Assembly (NCBI GenBank): GCA_963975245.1
Contig: CAXBFJ010000002.1
Location: 1-64,000 of the forward strand
DNA: 64,000 nucleotides
Source: Panacagrimonas sp963975245
Lineage (GTDB): Bacteria > Pseudomonadota > Gammaproteobacteria > Nevskiales > Nevskiaceae
Reading direction: 5' to 3'
The notes beneath the pieces are model-generated. The model did not search any database, was not told where the DNA came from, and saw nothing but the letters and a program-made list of their open reading frames with translations. Below, piece by piece: positions 44,742 through 56,777 of this stretch. Within the stretch, counting starts at the first letter, position 1. The number at the start of each line of letters is the position of its first letter. A program made the translations under genes and the position numbers.

Positions 44742-44762
44742 GTTCTGCCTTTACCAGAACCG
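44742..44762. other. Hairpin between convergent genes
   Basis: GGTTCTG, loop CCTTTAC, CAGAACC: a perfect 7-bp stem between stops at 44732 and 44767. No T-tract, so a weak terminator at most. Confidence 0.4.
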
Positions 44763-44766
44763 CAGA

Positions 44767-45744
44767 CTATTCAAACGACCATTCCACCGCAGCCTTGCCG
44801 GTTCCAACAAAGTGACCCAGTACTGTTGAGTTGCCATCCAGCGGCAGGTTGAGACTCAGTTCGTCCTGAGCAGAGCCGGAGAGGGCAACAGGGCCTCGCA
44901 TATTGGTGTTTACGAACTCCTGCAGCGGCGCCGCTACCGGTATTTCCAGTTCGCGTGATTCTGTCTTGCCAAACTCGGTGCGCACGCTGGTGCCGCGCGC
45001 AGACGGAATGTTCACGTTCTCCACGTACATCTTGTCGTCAATGGTGTCGACAACCACGGTGAAGAATTCGCAGAGTCCTGCCTGCTCCTCCTCGGTGCCG
45101 TTGGAGTCGCCGCTCATCTTCAGAGCGTAGGGCTGCACTTCGTCCACCTCGCGGCCGTAACCGGTTTCGCCTTCTGCCTCGATCACATTCCTTGCCCGAA
45201 TGGTGTTCTTGCAGCCGGGATAGCCAAAGTAGAAGCGATATCTCGGCTCGTGGTCGAACAGGGCGCTGTTATCTGGCTCCACAGCGGCCGCCATGATCAT
45301 GGCCCACTTATTGGAAGTCTGGCCCATGCAGGTGGAGTCACCTTTGCAGTCAAACATGTCCTTCTGCATGCGGCTGGAGATTTGTCGTTGCAGGTCAGGT
45401 GAGTCAGGATCAAGGCCGCTTTGCGCAATCATCTTCTGGCCTTTCTGGCGCAAGAATTCCGATTTGATGGCGAGACGTTCGTCCCGGTCCAGCGCCAGCA
45501 AATTGGCGCCGTACAACTTTCCGTCCGAGCGCAAAGCGGTGCTGATTTCATATCGCTGAGAAGATTTCACCTTGGCCCATTGAATGCCGTTCTTCCAGTC
45601 CTGCGCGCCGTCGATGGTGATGTCCACCTTGAGCGTGCGATCGGTATCGGCGGCGTCTTGCGCGGTCGCCGCGCCGGCCACGCCCAGCATCAGCACACTG
45701 GCAGTCGCGAGGCTGGAAAATGTTCGAGGTAATTTCATTTTCAT
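44767..45744 (-). CDS. Secreted protein of unknown function
   Basis: 325 residues. Residues 1-28 are a signal peptide (VLMLGVAGAATAQ, cleavage after AQ-like site), so the product is periplasmic or exported. The rest has no motif I recognise: it is acidic, with a region EFLRQKGQKMIAQSGLDPD, five cysteines (DCKGDSTC, YPGCKN, LCEFF) and a predicted beta-rich C-terminal third. The stop of uvrA's reading frame region is only 6 bp upstream, so it may be cotranscribed with uvrA, though function need not be linked. Confidence 0.7.
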   Translation of the reverse strand: MKMKLPRTFSSLATASVLMLGVAGAATAQDAADTDRTLKVDITIDGAQDWKNGIQWAKVKSSQRYEISTALRSDGKLYGANLLALDRDERLAIKSEFLRQKGQKMIAQSGLDPDSPDLQRQISSRMQKDMFDCKGDSTCMGQTSNKWAMIMAAAVEPDNSALFDHEPRYRFYFGYPGCKNTIRARNVIEAEGETGYGREVDEVQPYALKMSGDSNGTEEEQAGLCEFFTVVVDTIDDKMYVENVNIPSARGTSVRTEFGKTESRELEIPVAAPLQEFVNTNMRGPVALSGSAQDELSLNLPLDGNSTVLGHFVGTGKAAVEWSFE

Positions 45745-45750
45745 GTCGTT

Positions 45751-48666
45751 TCAGTCTTTTGATTTGCGGGTGCTTGCGCGCTGCTTCTTCGTGCCTGCCT
45801 TCTTTGCTGTGGAAGAAGCGCTTCGCGCTTTCGGCTTGGAGCCCTGTTTCAAGTGTAATTTCAGAAACCGTCCGGTGTGTGAATGGCTCACTTTTGCAAC
45901 TGTTTCCGGCGTGCCCTGAGCAATGATTTGTCCGCCGCCGGAGCCGCCCTCGGGGCCCAGATCAATAACCCAGTCCGCGCGTTTGATCACGTCCAGATTG
46001 TGCTCGATGATGACCACGGTGTTGCCGTGTTCGCGCAATCTTTCCAGAACGCCCTGAAGCTGTGCGACATCATGAAAGTGAAGGCCTGTGGTGGGTTCGT
46101 CGAGGATATAAAGCGTTTGACCCGTATCACGCCGTGACAGTTCCTTGGACAGCTTGACGCGCTGTGCTTCGCCGCCGGACAGCGTGGTCGCGTTCTGTCC
46201 GAGCGTGACATAGCTCAGGCCGACATCCATCAGGGTTTCCAGCTTGCGCGCCAGGGCCGGTACCGGCTTGAAGAAGGGCAGCGCCTCCTCAACCGTCATG
46301 GCGAGAACTTCGTCGATGGTTTTGCCCTTGTATCGAATCTCCAGAGTTTCGCGGTTGTAGCGGCGACCCTTGCAGGTATCGCAGGTGACGTAGACGTCTG
46401 GCAGGAAATGCATTTCCACCTTGATCAGGCCGTCGCCTTCGCAGGTGTCGCAGCGTCCGCCTTTGACGTTGAAGGAAAAACGACCGGCGTTGTAGCCACG
46501 TGTTCGGGATTCCGGCACTTGGGCAAACAACTCGCGGATCGGGGTGAACAGCCCGGAATAGGTCGCAGGGTTGGAGCGAGGCGTGCGGCCGATCGGCGCC
46601 TGATTGATGTCGATGACCTTGTCCAGATGTTGCAGGCCTTCAATGCCATCGCAATCGGCGTGACGCGTGCCGGCTCCGTTGAGTTCGCGTGCAGCAAAGC
46701 CGTGCAGGGTGTCGTTGATCAGGGTTGATTTGCCTGAGCCTGAAACGCCGGTCACGCAGGTCACCAGACCAATGGGAATCTCGACAGTGACATTCTGCAG
46801 ATTGTTGCCGCGTGCGCCTTTGATCAGGATGTTCTTGTCCTTGTCGCGCTCAACCCGCTTTTCCGGCACCGGAATCTGTTCGGCGCCGCTCAGGTATTTG
46901 CCAGTGATGGACTCCGGCGCGCGCTCAAGATCCGCCGGCTGGCCCTGCGCCACGACACGGCCACCGTGGACGCCCGCGCCTGGGCCGATATCAATGACAT
47001 AGTCCGCACGGCGAATGGCCTCTTCATCGTGCTCAACCACGATCACGGTATTGCCCAGGTCGCGCAGACGGAACAGTGTTTCCAGCAGGCGCTCGTTGTC
47101 ACGCTGATGCAGGCCGATACTCGGCTCGTCCAGAACGTACATCACGCCAACCAGTCCGGCACCAATCTGCGATGCCAGACGAATACGCTGTGCTTCGCCG
47201 CCGGAAAGCGTGTCCGCTGCGCGCGAAAGGCTCAGGTACTCAAGCCCCACGTTGTTCAGAAATCCGACGCGCGCGGTGATCTCCTTCAGGATTTTTTCTG
47301 CGATCTCACCCTTGTGACCGGGAATCTTCAGGTTGGCGAACATGTCGCGTGCGTCGCTGACAGACAAGGCCGTCATGGAGGGCAGGTTGCGGTCTGCAAC
47401 AAACACATTGCGTGCTGCACGATTCAGTCTCTGTCCGTCGCAATCCGGACACGGCTGATTAGAAAGATAGCGGGACAACTCTTCTCGTACCGCCATCGAC
47501 TCCGTCTCGCGATAGCGGCGCTCAAGGTTCGGCAGGATGCCTTCAAAGCGATGAACCTTGGTGATGACTTTGCCGCGCTCATTGGGATACTCGAAGCTGA
47601 TTTTCTCGTCACCGCTACCGCGCAGCACGGCGTCCTGAACTTTCTTTGTAAGCTGGTTCCAGGGCGTGTCGGTATCAAACTTGTAATGTTTTGCCAGCGA
47701 CTGGATGAAGTGCCAGTAATAGGCATTCTTCTTGTCCCAGCTGCGGATGGCGCCTTCGGCAAGTGAAGATTCGGGGTGAATCACGACATGCAGCGGGTCA
47801 AAGACCTGCATGTTTCCCAGGCCGTCGCAGGTCGGGCAGGCACCATGCGGTGCGTTGAATGAGAACAGCCGCGGTTCGAGTTCCTCCAGCGAGTATCCGC
47901 AGTGCGGGCAGGACATGCGATTGGAAAACAGCAGGTCCTCGTCCTTGGATTCGCCGTAGGGCACCACCATTGCCAGGCCGCCGCTCATGCGTAGCGCAGT
48001 CTCGAAAGATTCCGCCAGTCGCTGCTTGATGTCACCGCGCACCTTGAATCGATCCACCACGACATCAACATCGTGCTTGAGCTTGCGGTTGAGTACCGGT
48101 ACTTCTTCGAGCTCATAGATACGGCCATCCACCCGCGCCCGTACAAAGCCCTGTGCGCGCATTTGCTCAAACCACTCTGCATGCTCGCCTTTGCGGCTGC
48201 GCACCACCGGCGCGAGCAGCATCCATGCCGAGCCATCCTTTTGTCGAAGCACCGCATCCACCATCTGTGCAACTGACTGCGCCTCCAGCGTGACGCCGTG
48301 GTCGGGGCAACGGGCAGTGCCAACGCGCGCAAACAGCAGGCGCAGGTAGTCGTAGATTTCCGTAACGGTGCCAACCGTGGAGCGCGGATTGTGCGAGGTG
48401 GATTTCTGTTCGATGGAGATGGCCGGTGAAAGGCCTTCGATAGCATCGACATCGGGCTTTTCCATCTGGCCCAGAAACTGCCGTGCATAGGCAGACAGTG
48501 ACTCCACATAACGCCGCTGGCCTTCTGCATAGAGCGTGTCGAAAGCCAGGGAAGACTTCCCGGAGCCGGACAAGCCCGTGATCACGATGAGCTTTTCGCG
48601 AGGCAGGTCGAGGGAAATATTCTTGAGATTGTGGGTGCGCGCACCGCGAATGCGGATCGAATCCAT
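45751..48666 (-). CDS. uvrA: Excinuclease ABC subunit A
   Basis: 971 residues, full length plus a Lys/Arg/Ser-rich tail. Two ABC ATPase modules: Walker A GLSGSGKSSLAFDT near the N-terminus and GVSGSGKSTLINDT in the second half, with signatures LSGGEAQRIRLA and LSGGEAQRVKLS. Zinc modules CPHCGYSLEE and CDTCEGDG/CDTCKGRR. UvrA scans DNA for bulky damage and loads UvrB. Divergent from MFS-ssb, a conserved arrangement. Confidence 0.97.
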   Translation of the reverse strand: MDSIRIRGARTHNLKNISLDLPREKLIVITGLSGSGKSSLAFDTLYAEGQRRYVESLSAYARQFLGQMEKPDVDAIEGLSPAISIEQKSTSHNPRSTVGTVTEIYDYLRLLFARVGTARCPDHGVTLEAQSVAQMVDAVLRQKDGSAWMLLAPVVRSRKGEHAEWFEQMRAQGFVRARVDGRIYELEEVPVLNRKLKHDVDVVVDRFKVRGDIKQRLAESFETALRMSGGLAMVVPYGESKDEDLLFSNRMSCPHCGYSLEELEPRLFSFNAPHGACPTCDGLGNMQVFDPLHVVIHPESSLAEGAIRSWDKKNAYYWHFIQSLAKHYKFDTDTPWNQLTKKVQDAVLRGSGDEKISFEYPNERGKVITKVHRFEGILPNLERRYRETESMAVREELSRYLSNQPCPDCDGQRLNRAARNVFVADRNLPSMTALSVSDARDMFANLKIPGHKGEIAEKILKEITARVGFLNNVGLEYLSLSRAADTLSGGEAQRIRLASQIGAGLVGVMYVLDEPSIGLHQRDNERLLETLFRLRDLGNTVIVVEHDEEAIRRADYVIDIGPGAGVHGGRVVAQGQPADLERAPESITGKYLSGAEQIPVPEKRVERDKDKNILIKGARGNNLQNVTVEIPIGLVTCVTGVSGSGKSTLINDTLHGFAARELNGAGTRHADCDGIEGLQHLDKVIDINQAPIGRTPRSNPATYSGLFTPIRELFAQVPESRTRGYNAGRFSFNVKGGRCDTCEGDGLIKVEMHFLPDVYVTCDTCKGRRYNRETLEIRYKGKTIDEVLAMTVEEALPFFKPVPALARKLETLMDVGLSYVTLGQNATTLSGGEAQRVKLSKELSRRDTGQTLYILDEPTTGLHFHDVAQLQGVLERLREHGNTVVIIEHNLDVIKRADWVIDLGPEGGSGGGQIIAQGTPETVAKVSHSHTGRFLKLHLKQGSKPKARSASSTAKKAGTKKQRASTRKSKD

Positions 48667-48879
48667 CAGCTTGGCAGGAGATGTGCAGGGAGAACCCGGT
48701 ACTATAGGCAGACGCGCCGCTTCGCTCCATGTTGGGTCAATGCTGATCCGGGCTGCGCACCCAGCCAGCCGTCGGCCAGCTGCTCCTTGCCAGCCAGAAT
48801 GCCAGTTAGATCGGCGGCCGCGTTTCTGAGCTTATCCCTGTCGTATCCGTCTGTTGTCCACCGCAATTCATATTCTCGA

Positions 48880-50067
48880 ATGAACTCTGTTGAATGGCGT
48901 GCCGTGCTTTGCCTGGGTGTGATCTACGCCCTGCGCATGGTCGGCATGTTCATGATCCTCCCTGTGTTTGCCCTCTACGCGCGCGAACTGCCCGGCGGCG
49001 CAACGCCGCTTGCCATTGGTTTGGCCATCGGTATCTATGGGCTGGCCCAGGCCGGCCTGCAAATTCCGCTGGGCCTGCTGTCGGACCGGATCGGTCGCAA
49101 GCCGGTGATCTATCTGGGGATGACTATCTTTGCGCTGGGCAGTCTGGTGGCAGGTTTGGCTGACAGCATCGAAGGCATCATTGTCGGCCGCGTGTTGCAG
49201 GGCGCCGGCGCAGTGTCATCTGCCGTTGCTGCGCTGCTGGCCGACGTGACTCGCGATCAGGTCCGGACCACCGCAATGGCCATTCTCGGCGCCGGGATGG
49301 GGCTGGCTTTCATCATTGCGTTGGTTGCCGGGCCCATCATGGCCGGCTGGATTGGCGTGGACGGCATCTTCTTCCTGACGGCGGTTCTGGCCATGCTGAC
49401 CTTGCCCATCGTCAGGCTCGGCGTGCCAACGCCGGAGCTGAGCACGCCGCAGGTGGGCGGCTTTCGCATTGCCATGCGCGACCCCGATCTGTTGCGTCTC
49501 AACGCGGGCATCTTTCTGCTGCACGCGCTGATGACCGCGCTGTTCACCAGCGCGCCGATCGCCATATTCGAGACGCTGGACCTGGTCAGTACCGAGCACT
49601 GGCGGGTCTATCTGCCCATCCTGGTGTTGTCGATCATCCCGATATTCCCCCTGATCCGCTGGGCAGAACGCAGTGGTCGCACGCGCGGCGTCTTTCGCTG
49701 CGCGGTGATTGGTCTGGCTGGCGCAATGCTGATCGCGGCCATGGGGCATGGCGTTGCGCTGGCACTGCTGGCGGCGCTGCTGCTGTTCTTTGTCGCGTTC
49801 AACTATCTGGAAGGCGCATTGCCCTCCATGATTTCGCGGCGAGCGCCCAGTTCCGCGCGCGGCGCGGCACTGGGCGCATACGCCAGTTCGCAGTTTCTGG
49901 GCGCGTTTGCCGGCGGAGCGCTTGGCGGAACCGCCCAAATGCTCTGGGGTTTGACCGGCGCCTTTGCCGTCTGTGCCGCTTTGCCCATAATCTGGCTCCT
50001 GATCCCCCCTGCCGCCGCGCCGACCTCCGAGGTCGAAGCATCCGCGGCATCCACCCCCAGCACCTGA
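48880..50067 (+). CDS. MFS transporter
   Basis: 395 residues, about 12 membrane helices. Motif A is GLLSDRIGRKPVIYLGM after helix 2; GRVLQGAGAVSSAVAALLAD is typical of drug:H+ antiporters. ATG 48880 begins just before helix 1; the frame is open further upstream. It sits between uvrA and ssb as in many gammaproteobacteria. The substrate is unknown. Confidence 0.85.
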   Translation: MNSVEWRAVLCLGVIYALRMVGMFMILPVFALYARELPGGATPLAIGLAIGIYGLAQAGLQIPLGLLSDRIGRKPVIYLGMTIFALGSLVAGLADSIEGIIVGRVLQGAGAVSSAVAALLADVTRDQVRTTAMAILGAGMGLAFIIALVAGPIMAGWIGVDGIFFLTAVLAMLTLPIVRLGVPTPELSTPQVGGFRIAMRDPDLLRLNAGIFLLHALMTALFTSAPIAIFETLDLVSTEHWRVYLPILVLSIIPIFPLIRWAERSGRTRGVFRCAVIGLAGAMLIAAMGHGVALALLAALLLFFVAFNYLEGALPSMISRRAPSSARGAALGAYASSQFLGAFAGGALGGTAQMLWGLTGAFAVCAALPIIWLLIPPAAAPTSEVEASAASTPST

Positions 50068-50077
50068 GGAGAGCGCC

Positions 50078-50548
50078 ATGGCTCGTGGCATCAATAAAGT
50101 CATTCTGATCGGAAATTTGGGCAAGGACCCGGAAGCCAAGTCCTTTGCCAATGGCGGCTCGATCACCAATATCACGCTCGCCACCTCGGATTCCTGGAAG
50201 GACCGGGACGGCAACCAGCAGGAGCGGACCGAGTGGCACAACGTGGTCTTCCACAACAAGCTGGGCGAGATCGTGGCGCAGTACCTGCGCAAAGGCAGCA
50301 AGGTCTACGTGGAAGGCTCACTGCGCACGCGCAAGTGGCAGGACAAGGACGGGCGCGACCGCTATACCACCGAAATCCATGCCAACGAGATGCAGATGCT
50401 GGACAGCAAGGGTGGCGGCGATGGTGGCGGCTCGTCCTATGGCGGTGGCTCCAGCTCGCGCAGCAATAGCGGTGGTGGCGGAAATCGCCCGGCACCGGTG
50501 TCCAGCGACGATGGCGGTGAGGAGCCCATTGACGATATCCCGTTCTAG
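50078..50548 (+). CDS. ssb: Single-stranded DNA-binding protein
   Basis: 156 residues. OB fold (1-110: ARGINKVILIGNLGKDPEAK, WHNVVFHNKLGEIV, YVEGSLRTRKWQDKDG), a Gly/Ser-rich linker and the acidic tip DDIPF that recruits repair and replication partners. GAGGAGAG precedes the ATG. 10 bp after the MFS gene. Confidence 0.97.
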   Translation: MARGINKVILIGNLGKDPEAKSFANGGSITNITLATSDSWKDRDGNQQERTEWHNVVFHNKLGEIVAQYLRKGSKVYVEGSLRTRKWQDKDGRDRYTTEIHANEMQMLDSKGGGDGGGSSYGGGSSSRSNSGGGGNRPAPVSSDDGGEEPIDDIPF

Positions 50549-50581
50549 GCGCGCAATCGCGGCCTGAGGGCAGAAGCCAGT

Positions 50582-51121
50582 ATGCAGCCCGATCAGATTC
50601 TGGCGTTCTGGTTTGAGCAGATCGATCGCAAGCTCTGGTGGGCGACAGATCCTGATTTTGATGCGCGCATCCAGGCAGCTTACGGCGGCGTGCTGGAGCA
50701 GGCGGCTGCTGGGGAATGGTCTGCATGGCGCATTGATGCGCGAGGCCGTCTGGCCGAGATCATCGTTCTGGATCAGTTTTCCCGAAACATCTTTCGCGGC
50801 AGTCCGCGCGCCTTCGCCCAGGACCCGATTGCCCTGGTCCTGGCCCAGGAGGCGGTTACGGCGGGAGCACTCGCGCATCTTTCAAGCGACGAGCGGGCCT
50901 TCCTGATCATGCCGTTCATGCACAGCGAGTCGCCTCAGATACATGTTGCGGCGGAGACCTTGTTCCGTGATTTTGCGTCCAAAAGCAATTACGAGTTCGA
51001 GTTGCGACACAAGGCCATCATCGATCGCTTCGGGCGGTATCCGCACCGTAACCAGATTCTCGGCAGAAGCTCGACCCCAGGAGAGATCGAGTTTCTGAAA
51101 GAGCCGGGCTCATCCTTCTGA
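50582..51121 (+). CDS. DUF924 family protein
   Basis: 179 residues. FWFEQIDRKLWWATDPDFDA, IIVLDQFSRNIFRGSPRAFA, LMPFMHSES-type IMPFMHSES, and FGRYPHRNQILGR are the conserved DUF924 blocks. Helical, TPR-like; cytoplasmic. Function is not established in the family. Confidence 0.85.
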   Translation: MQPDQILAFWFEQIDRKLWWATDPDFDARIQAAYGGVLEQAAAGEWSAWRIDARGRLAEIIVLDQFSRNIFRGSPRAFAQDPIALVLAQEAVTAGALAHLSSDERAFLIMPFMHSESPQIHVAAETLFRDFASKSNYEFELRHKAIIDRFGRYPHRNQILGRSSTPGEIEFLKEPGSSF

Positions 51122-51153
51122 GTACGCATTTTTCAACACTGAATCCACTGCCC

Positions 51154-51672
51154 ATGACGACAGATCAGGACGCCCTTTTCGAGCAGAATTTGCGAACCCT
51201 CATGGAGCAGCTGGCGGCTCGGCTCGGTGCCAGCGGGCAGATGCTGGCATTTGCTGAATCCTGCACCGGCGGCTTGTTGTCCAAGCTGGCAACCGACCTG
51301 GCAGGTTCTTCTGCGTGGTTCGAGCGCGGGCTGGTGACTTACAGCAACGCTGCCAAGCAGGAATTGCTGGGCGTTCCGGCACAGGTCATCGAGACCCACG
51401 GTGCGGTCAGCGAGCCCTGCGCGCGGGCCATGGTCACGGGGCTGATCGAGCGTGCACCGGTTGACTGGGCGGTCGCGGTCACCGGAATCGCGGGCCCAGG
51501 TGGCGGCTCAGTCGACAAGCCGGTCGGTACGGTCTGGATTGCCTGGATGCGTCGCGGGCAATCAGCTGAGAGTCGGTGTTTTCGGTTCCCGGGAGGTCGG
51601 AGCAAGGTGCGTGCCCTGACGGTCAAGACCAGCCTTGAGCACCTGCTCGATCTGATCTCGCGGGCTGCCTGA
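51154..51672 (+). CDS. pncC: Nicotinamide-nucleotide amidase (CinA C-terminal type)
   Basis: 172 residues. AESCTGGLLSKL carries the catalytic Ser; RGLVTYSNAAKQELLGV and TGIAGPGGGSVDKPVGTVW complete the CinA-C pattern. It deamidates NMN to NaMN in pyridine nucleotide salvage. The stand-alone form lying near recA is typical of gammaproteobacteria. 4 bp before the SRAP gene. Confidence 0.92.
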   Translation: MTTDQDALFEQNLRTLMEQLAARLGASGQMLAFAESCTGGLLSKLATDLAGSSAWFERGLVTYSNAAKQELLGVPAQVIETHGAVSEPCARAMVTGLIERAPVDWAVAVTGIAGPGGGSVDKPVGTVWIAWMRRGQSAESRCFRFPGGRSKVRALTVKTSLEHLLDLISRAA

Positions 51673-51676
51673 CATC

Positions 51677-52402
51677 ATGTGTGGTCGATTCGTTCAGCCC
51701 GATCAAGGCGCCATCGAACGGGCCTGGCAGATTACGCCGCGAGACCGCATTCCACTGCTGCCCGCCGGAGTCCGGTACAACGTGACGCCCGGCAGCTACG
51801 TGCCTATCTTGCGGGTAGAGGCCGGCAAGATCGTCCTGCGCGCTGCCCGTTGGGGGCTGGTGCCATCTTGGTCGGGTGAGTCCGAGACCGGGCAGAACAT
51901 GATCAATGCCCGGATCGAGACTGCGGCAGAGAAACCTGCTTTTCGCGCAGCTGTGGCCAGGCGGCGTTGCCTGATACCCGCGCAGGGCTGGTACGAATGG
52001 CAGGTGCTCGGCGCAAAGCGCAAGCAGCCCTGGTTTATTCATCTGCCTCAAGAGGGCCCGATGGCTTTCGCCGCCATCTGGGAGCAGAAGCCGATCAATG
52101 CGCTGGAAGTGCTGGAGACCGTCAGCATTCTGACTTGCGATGCGGCTGAATCTATCTCGCACATTCACCATCGCATGCCTGTTGTGCTCGATAAGCTGCA
52201 TCAATCCACGTGGTTGGATGATGTCAATAAGGACGGGTCGTCCCAGGCCCAGCTTGCGCTGGAGGGCGCGGTGCTTGGTTTCAAGGCGCACAGGGTGAGT
52301 CCGCGCGTGAGCAAACCGCAGAATGATGACCCTGATCTGTGCCGCCCGGAGGCGCCGCAGGCCGATCCTCAGCGCGATCTGTGGGACAATACCGGCCCCT
52401 GA
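51677..52402 (+). CDS. SRAP-domain abasic-site sensor (YedK/HMCES family)
   Basis: 241 residues. Cys2 (MCGRF) forms the crosslink to abasic sites in ssDNA; YNVTPGS, GWYEW and HIHHRMPV supply the conserved Asn, Glu and His. It shields abasic sites as a reversible DNA-protein crosslink. Placed between pncC and recA, fitting a DNA-damage role. The spacer 52403-52566 before recA shows no E. coli-type SOS box to my eye. Confidence 0.9.
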   Translation: MCGRFVQPDQGAIERAWQITPRDRIPLLPAGVRYNVTPGSYVPILRVEAGKIVLRAARWGLVPSWSGESETGQNMINARIETAAEKPAFRAAVARRRCLIPAQGWYEWQVLGAKRKQPWFIHLPQEGPMAFAAIWEQKPINALEVLETVSILTCDAAESISHIHHRMPVVLDKLHQSTWLDDVNKDGSSQAQLALEGAVLGFKAHRVSPRVSKPQNDDPDLCRPEAPQADPQRDLWDNTGP

Positions 52403-52566
52403 TTTGATCGGCGAGATCACAGGCCTGTCTTGCCGCAGACGGCAGCACGCCTGAAGTTAGGCGCCAGCAAATCAACGAGCGCAAAGCGACTCGCGCTCCT
52501 GGGGGATGACCGACAGCAAATTTTCCGCGCGCCTGAGCGCCGCAACGCATATGAAGAGAATTCAGC

Positions 52567-53583
52567 ATGGATGACAATCGCCGCAAAGCCCTGGAAGCCG
52601 CCCTCGGACAAATTGAAAAGCAGTTCGGAAAAGGCTCGGTGATGCGCATGACCGGGGAAAATGCCGTCACTAACGTGCCGGTGATTTCCACGGGTTCCAT
52701 CTCCCTCGACGCGGCGCTGGGCTGCGGCGGATTGCCACGTGGCCGCATCATCGAAATCTACGGCCCGGAATCTTCAGGTAAAACCACCCTAACCCTGCAC
52801 GCCGTTGCGGAATGCCAGAAGGCTGGCGGTGTGGCGGCCTTTATTGACGCCGAGCACGCTCTGGACGTGCAGTACGCGGCCAAGCTGGGCGTTGATGTGG
52901 ACGAACTGCTGGTCTCGCAGCCCGATACCGGCGAGCAGGCGCTGGAAATTGCCGACATGCTCGTGCGCTCCAACGCGGTGGATATCATCGTTGTGGATTC
53001 GGTTGCTGCGCTGGTGCCCAAGGCTGAAATCGAGGGCGAAATGGGTGACAGCCACATGGGTCTGCACGCCCGCCTGATGAGTCAGGCGCTGCGCAAGCTG
53101 ACCGGCAACATCTCGCGCAGCAAGACCATGGTGGTGTTCATCAACCAGATCCGCATGAAGATCGGCGTGATGTTTGGTTCTCCCGAAACCACCACTGGCG
53201 GCAATGCGCTCAAGTTCTACGCTTCGGTGCGCATGGATATTCGCCGCATCAGCGGGATCAAGAAGGGCGATGAAGTCGTCGGCAATGAAACCCGCGTCAA
53301 GATCAAGAAGAACAAGATGGCGCCGCCGTTCCGCGAGGCGACCTTCGATATTCTCTACAACGAGGGAATTTCCAAGCTCGGTGAGCTGATTGATCTGGGC
53401 GTAGCCAACGGGCTGGTCGACAAATCCGGCTCCTGGTATGCCTACAACGGCGACAAAATCGGGCAGGGCAAGGACAACGCGAAGCAGCACTTGCGCGACA
53501 ACCCGGAAATGGCCGCCGAACTGGAAGCAGCACTCCGCGAAAAGCTGTTGCCACAGCGTGCCCCGGCAGTCGAAAAGGAATAA
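52567..53583 (+). CDS. recA: Recombinase RecA
   Basis: 338 residues. Walker A GPESSGKT (66-73), Walker B region DIIVVDSVAALVPK, L1 (GDSHMGLHARLMSQALRKLT), L2 (GVMFGSPETTTGGNALKF-type). The C-terminal tail is short (APAVEKE). Strand exchange and LexA co-protease. The ATG lies 6 bp after AGAGAATTC. recX follows, overlapping. Confidence 0.98.
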   Translation: MDDNRRKALEAALGQIEKQFGKGSVMRMTGENAVTNVPVISTGSISLDAALGCGGLPRGRIIEIYGPESSGKTTLTLHAVAECQKAGGVAAFIDAEHALDVQYAAKLGVDVDELLVSQPDTGEQALEIADMLVRSNAVDIIVVDSVAALVPKAEIEGEMGDSHMGLHARLMSQALRKLTGNISRSKTMVVFINQIRMKIGVMFGSPETTTGGNALKFYASVRMDIRRISGIKKGDEVVGNETRVKIKKNKMAPPFREATFDILYNEGISKLGELIDLGVANGLVDKSGSWYAYNGDKIGQGKDNAKQHLRDNPEMAAELEAALREKLLPQRAPAVEKE

Positions 53584-54043
53584 GCCGCAGGCGCCTCTGA
53601 CGGCAGAGGAGGCCCAGGCCAGGGCCATGCGCATTCTGGCCGGGCGGGAGCACTCCGCCGCCCAGCTGCGCCACAAGCTCAGTGAACGTGGCGCGGAGCC
53701 GGCGGTCTGCGACGAGGTGATCGCGCAGCTTGAGGATATGGGGTTCCTGTCAGAGTCCCGTTTTGCCGAGGTGCTGGTCCGTTCCCGGATCTCACAGGGC
53801 TACGGTCCCTTGCGAATTCGCGCGGAATTATCTGAAGCGCGCATCAGTGATGCGCTGGCACGCGATGCGCTGGCCGAAGCAGACTGCGATTTTCAGGCTC
53901 AGGCCGAAGCCGTCAGGACCCGGCGATTTGGTGACCCACCCGAGGGCGCAGCGCAGTGGCAGAAGCAATATCGCTTCCTGGCCGGACGCGGTTTCGAGTC
54001 GGATCACATCCGACGAGCCCTGAAAGCTGACTTCGAGGACTGA
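53558..54043 (+). CDS. recX: Regulatory protein RecX
   Basis: 161 residues from a GTG (53558) inside the recA end, which restores the family N-terminus PLTAEEAQARAMRILAGREH; the first ATG (53627) would remove that helix. RecX triple-helix repeats follow: SAAQLRHKLSERG, LEDMGFLSESRFAEVLVRSR, and FLAGRGFESDHIRRAL at the end. It inhibits RecA filaments. The start is uncertain. Confidence 0.85.
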   Translation: MPRQSKRNKPQAPLTAEEAQARAMRILAGREHSAAQLRHKLSERGAEPAVCDEVIAQLEDMGFLSESRFAEVLVRSRISQGYGPLRIRAELSEARISDALARDALAEADCDFQAQAEAVRTRRFGDPPEGAAQWQKQYRFLAGRGFESDHIRRALKADFED

Positions 54044-54103
54044 GCGCCGACGCAGGCTGCGCTAGAATTGCGCCCCTTTTGCCGCGAGCACGGCCCCGCA
54101 GGT

Positions 54104-56722
<2,619 letters not shown>

Positions 56723-56777
56723 CAGGCACGCAGTCTGAACGGACTGCGCCGATGCTGTTTCGCACACGACAAGTAAC

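Noticed and set aside
52403..52566. SOS (LexA) box before recA
   Set aside because: No CTG-N10-CAG palindrome or other clear dyad was found by eye; the clade may use a different LexA motif.
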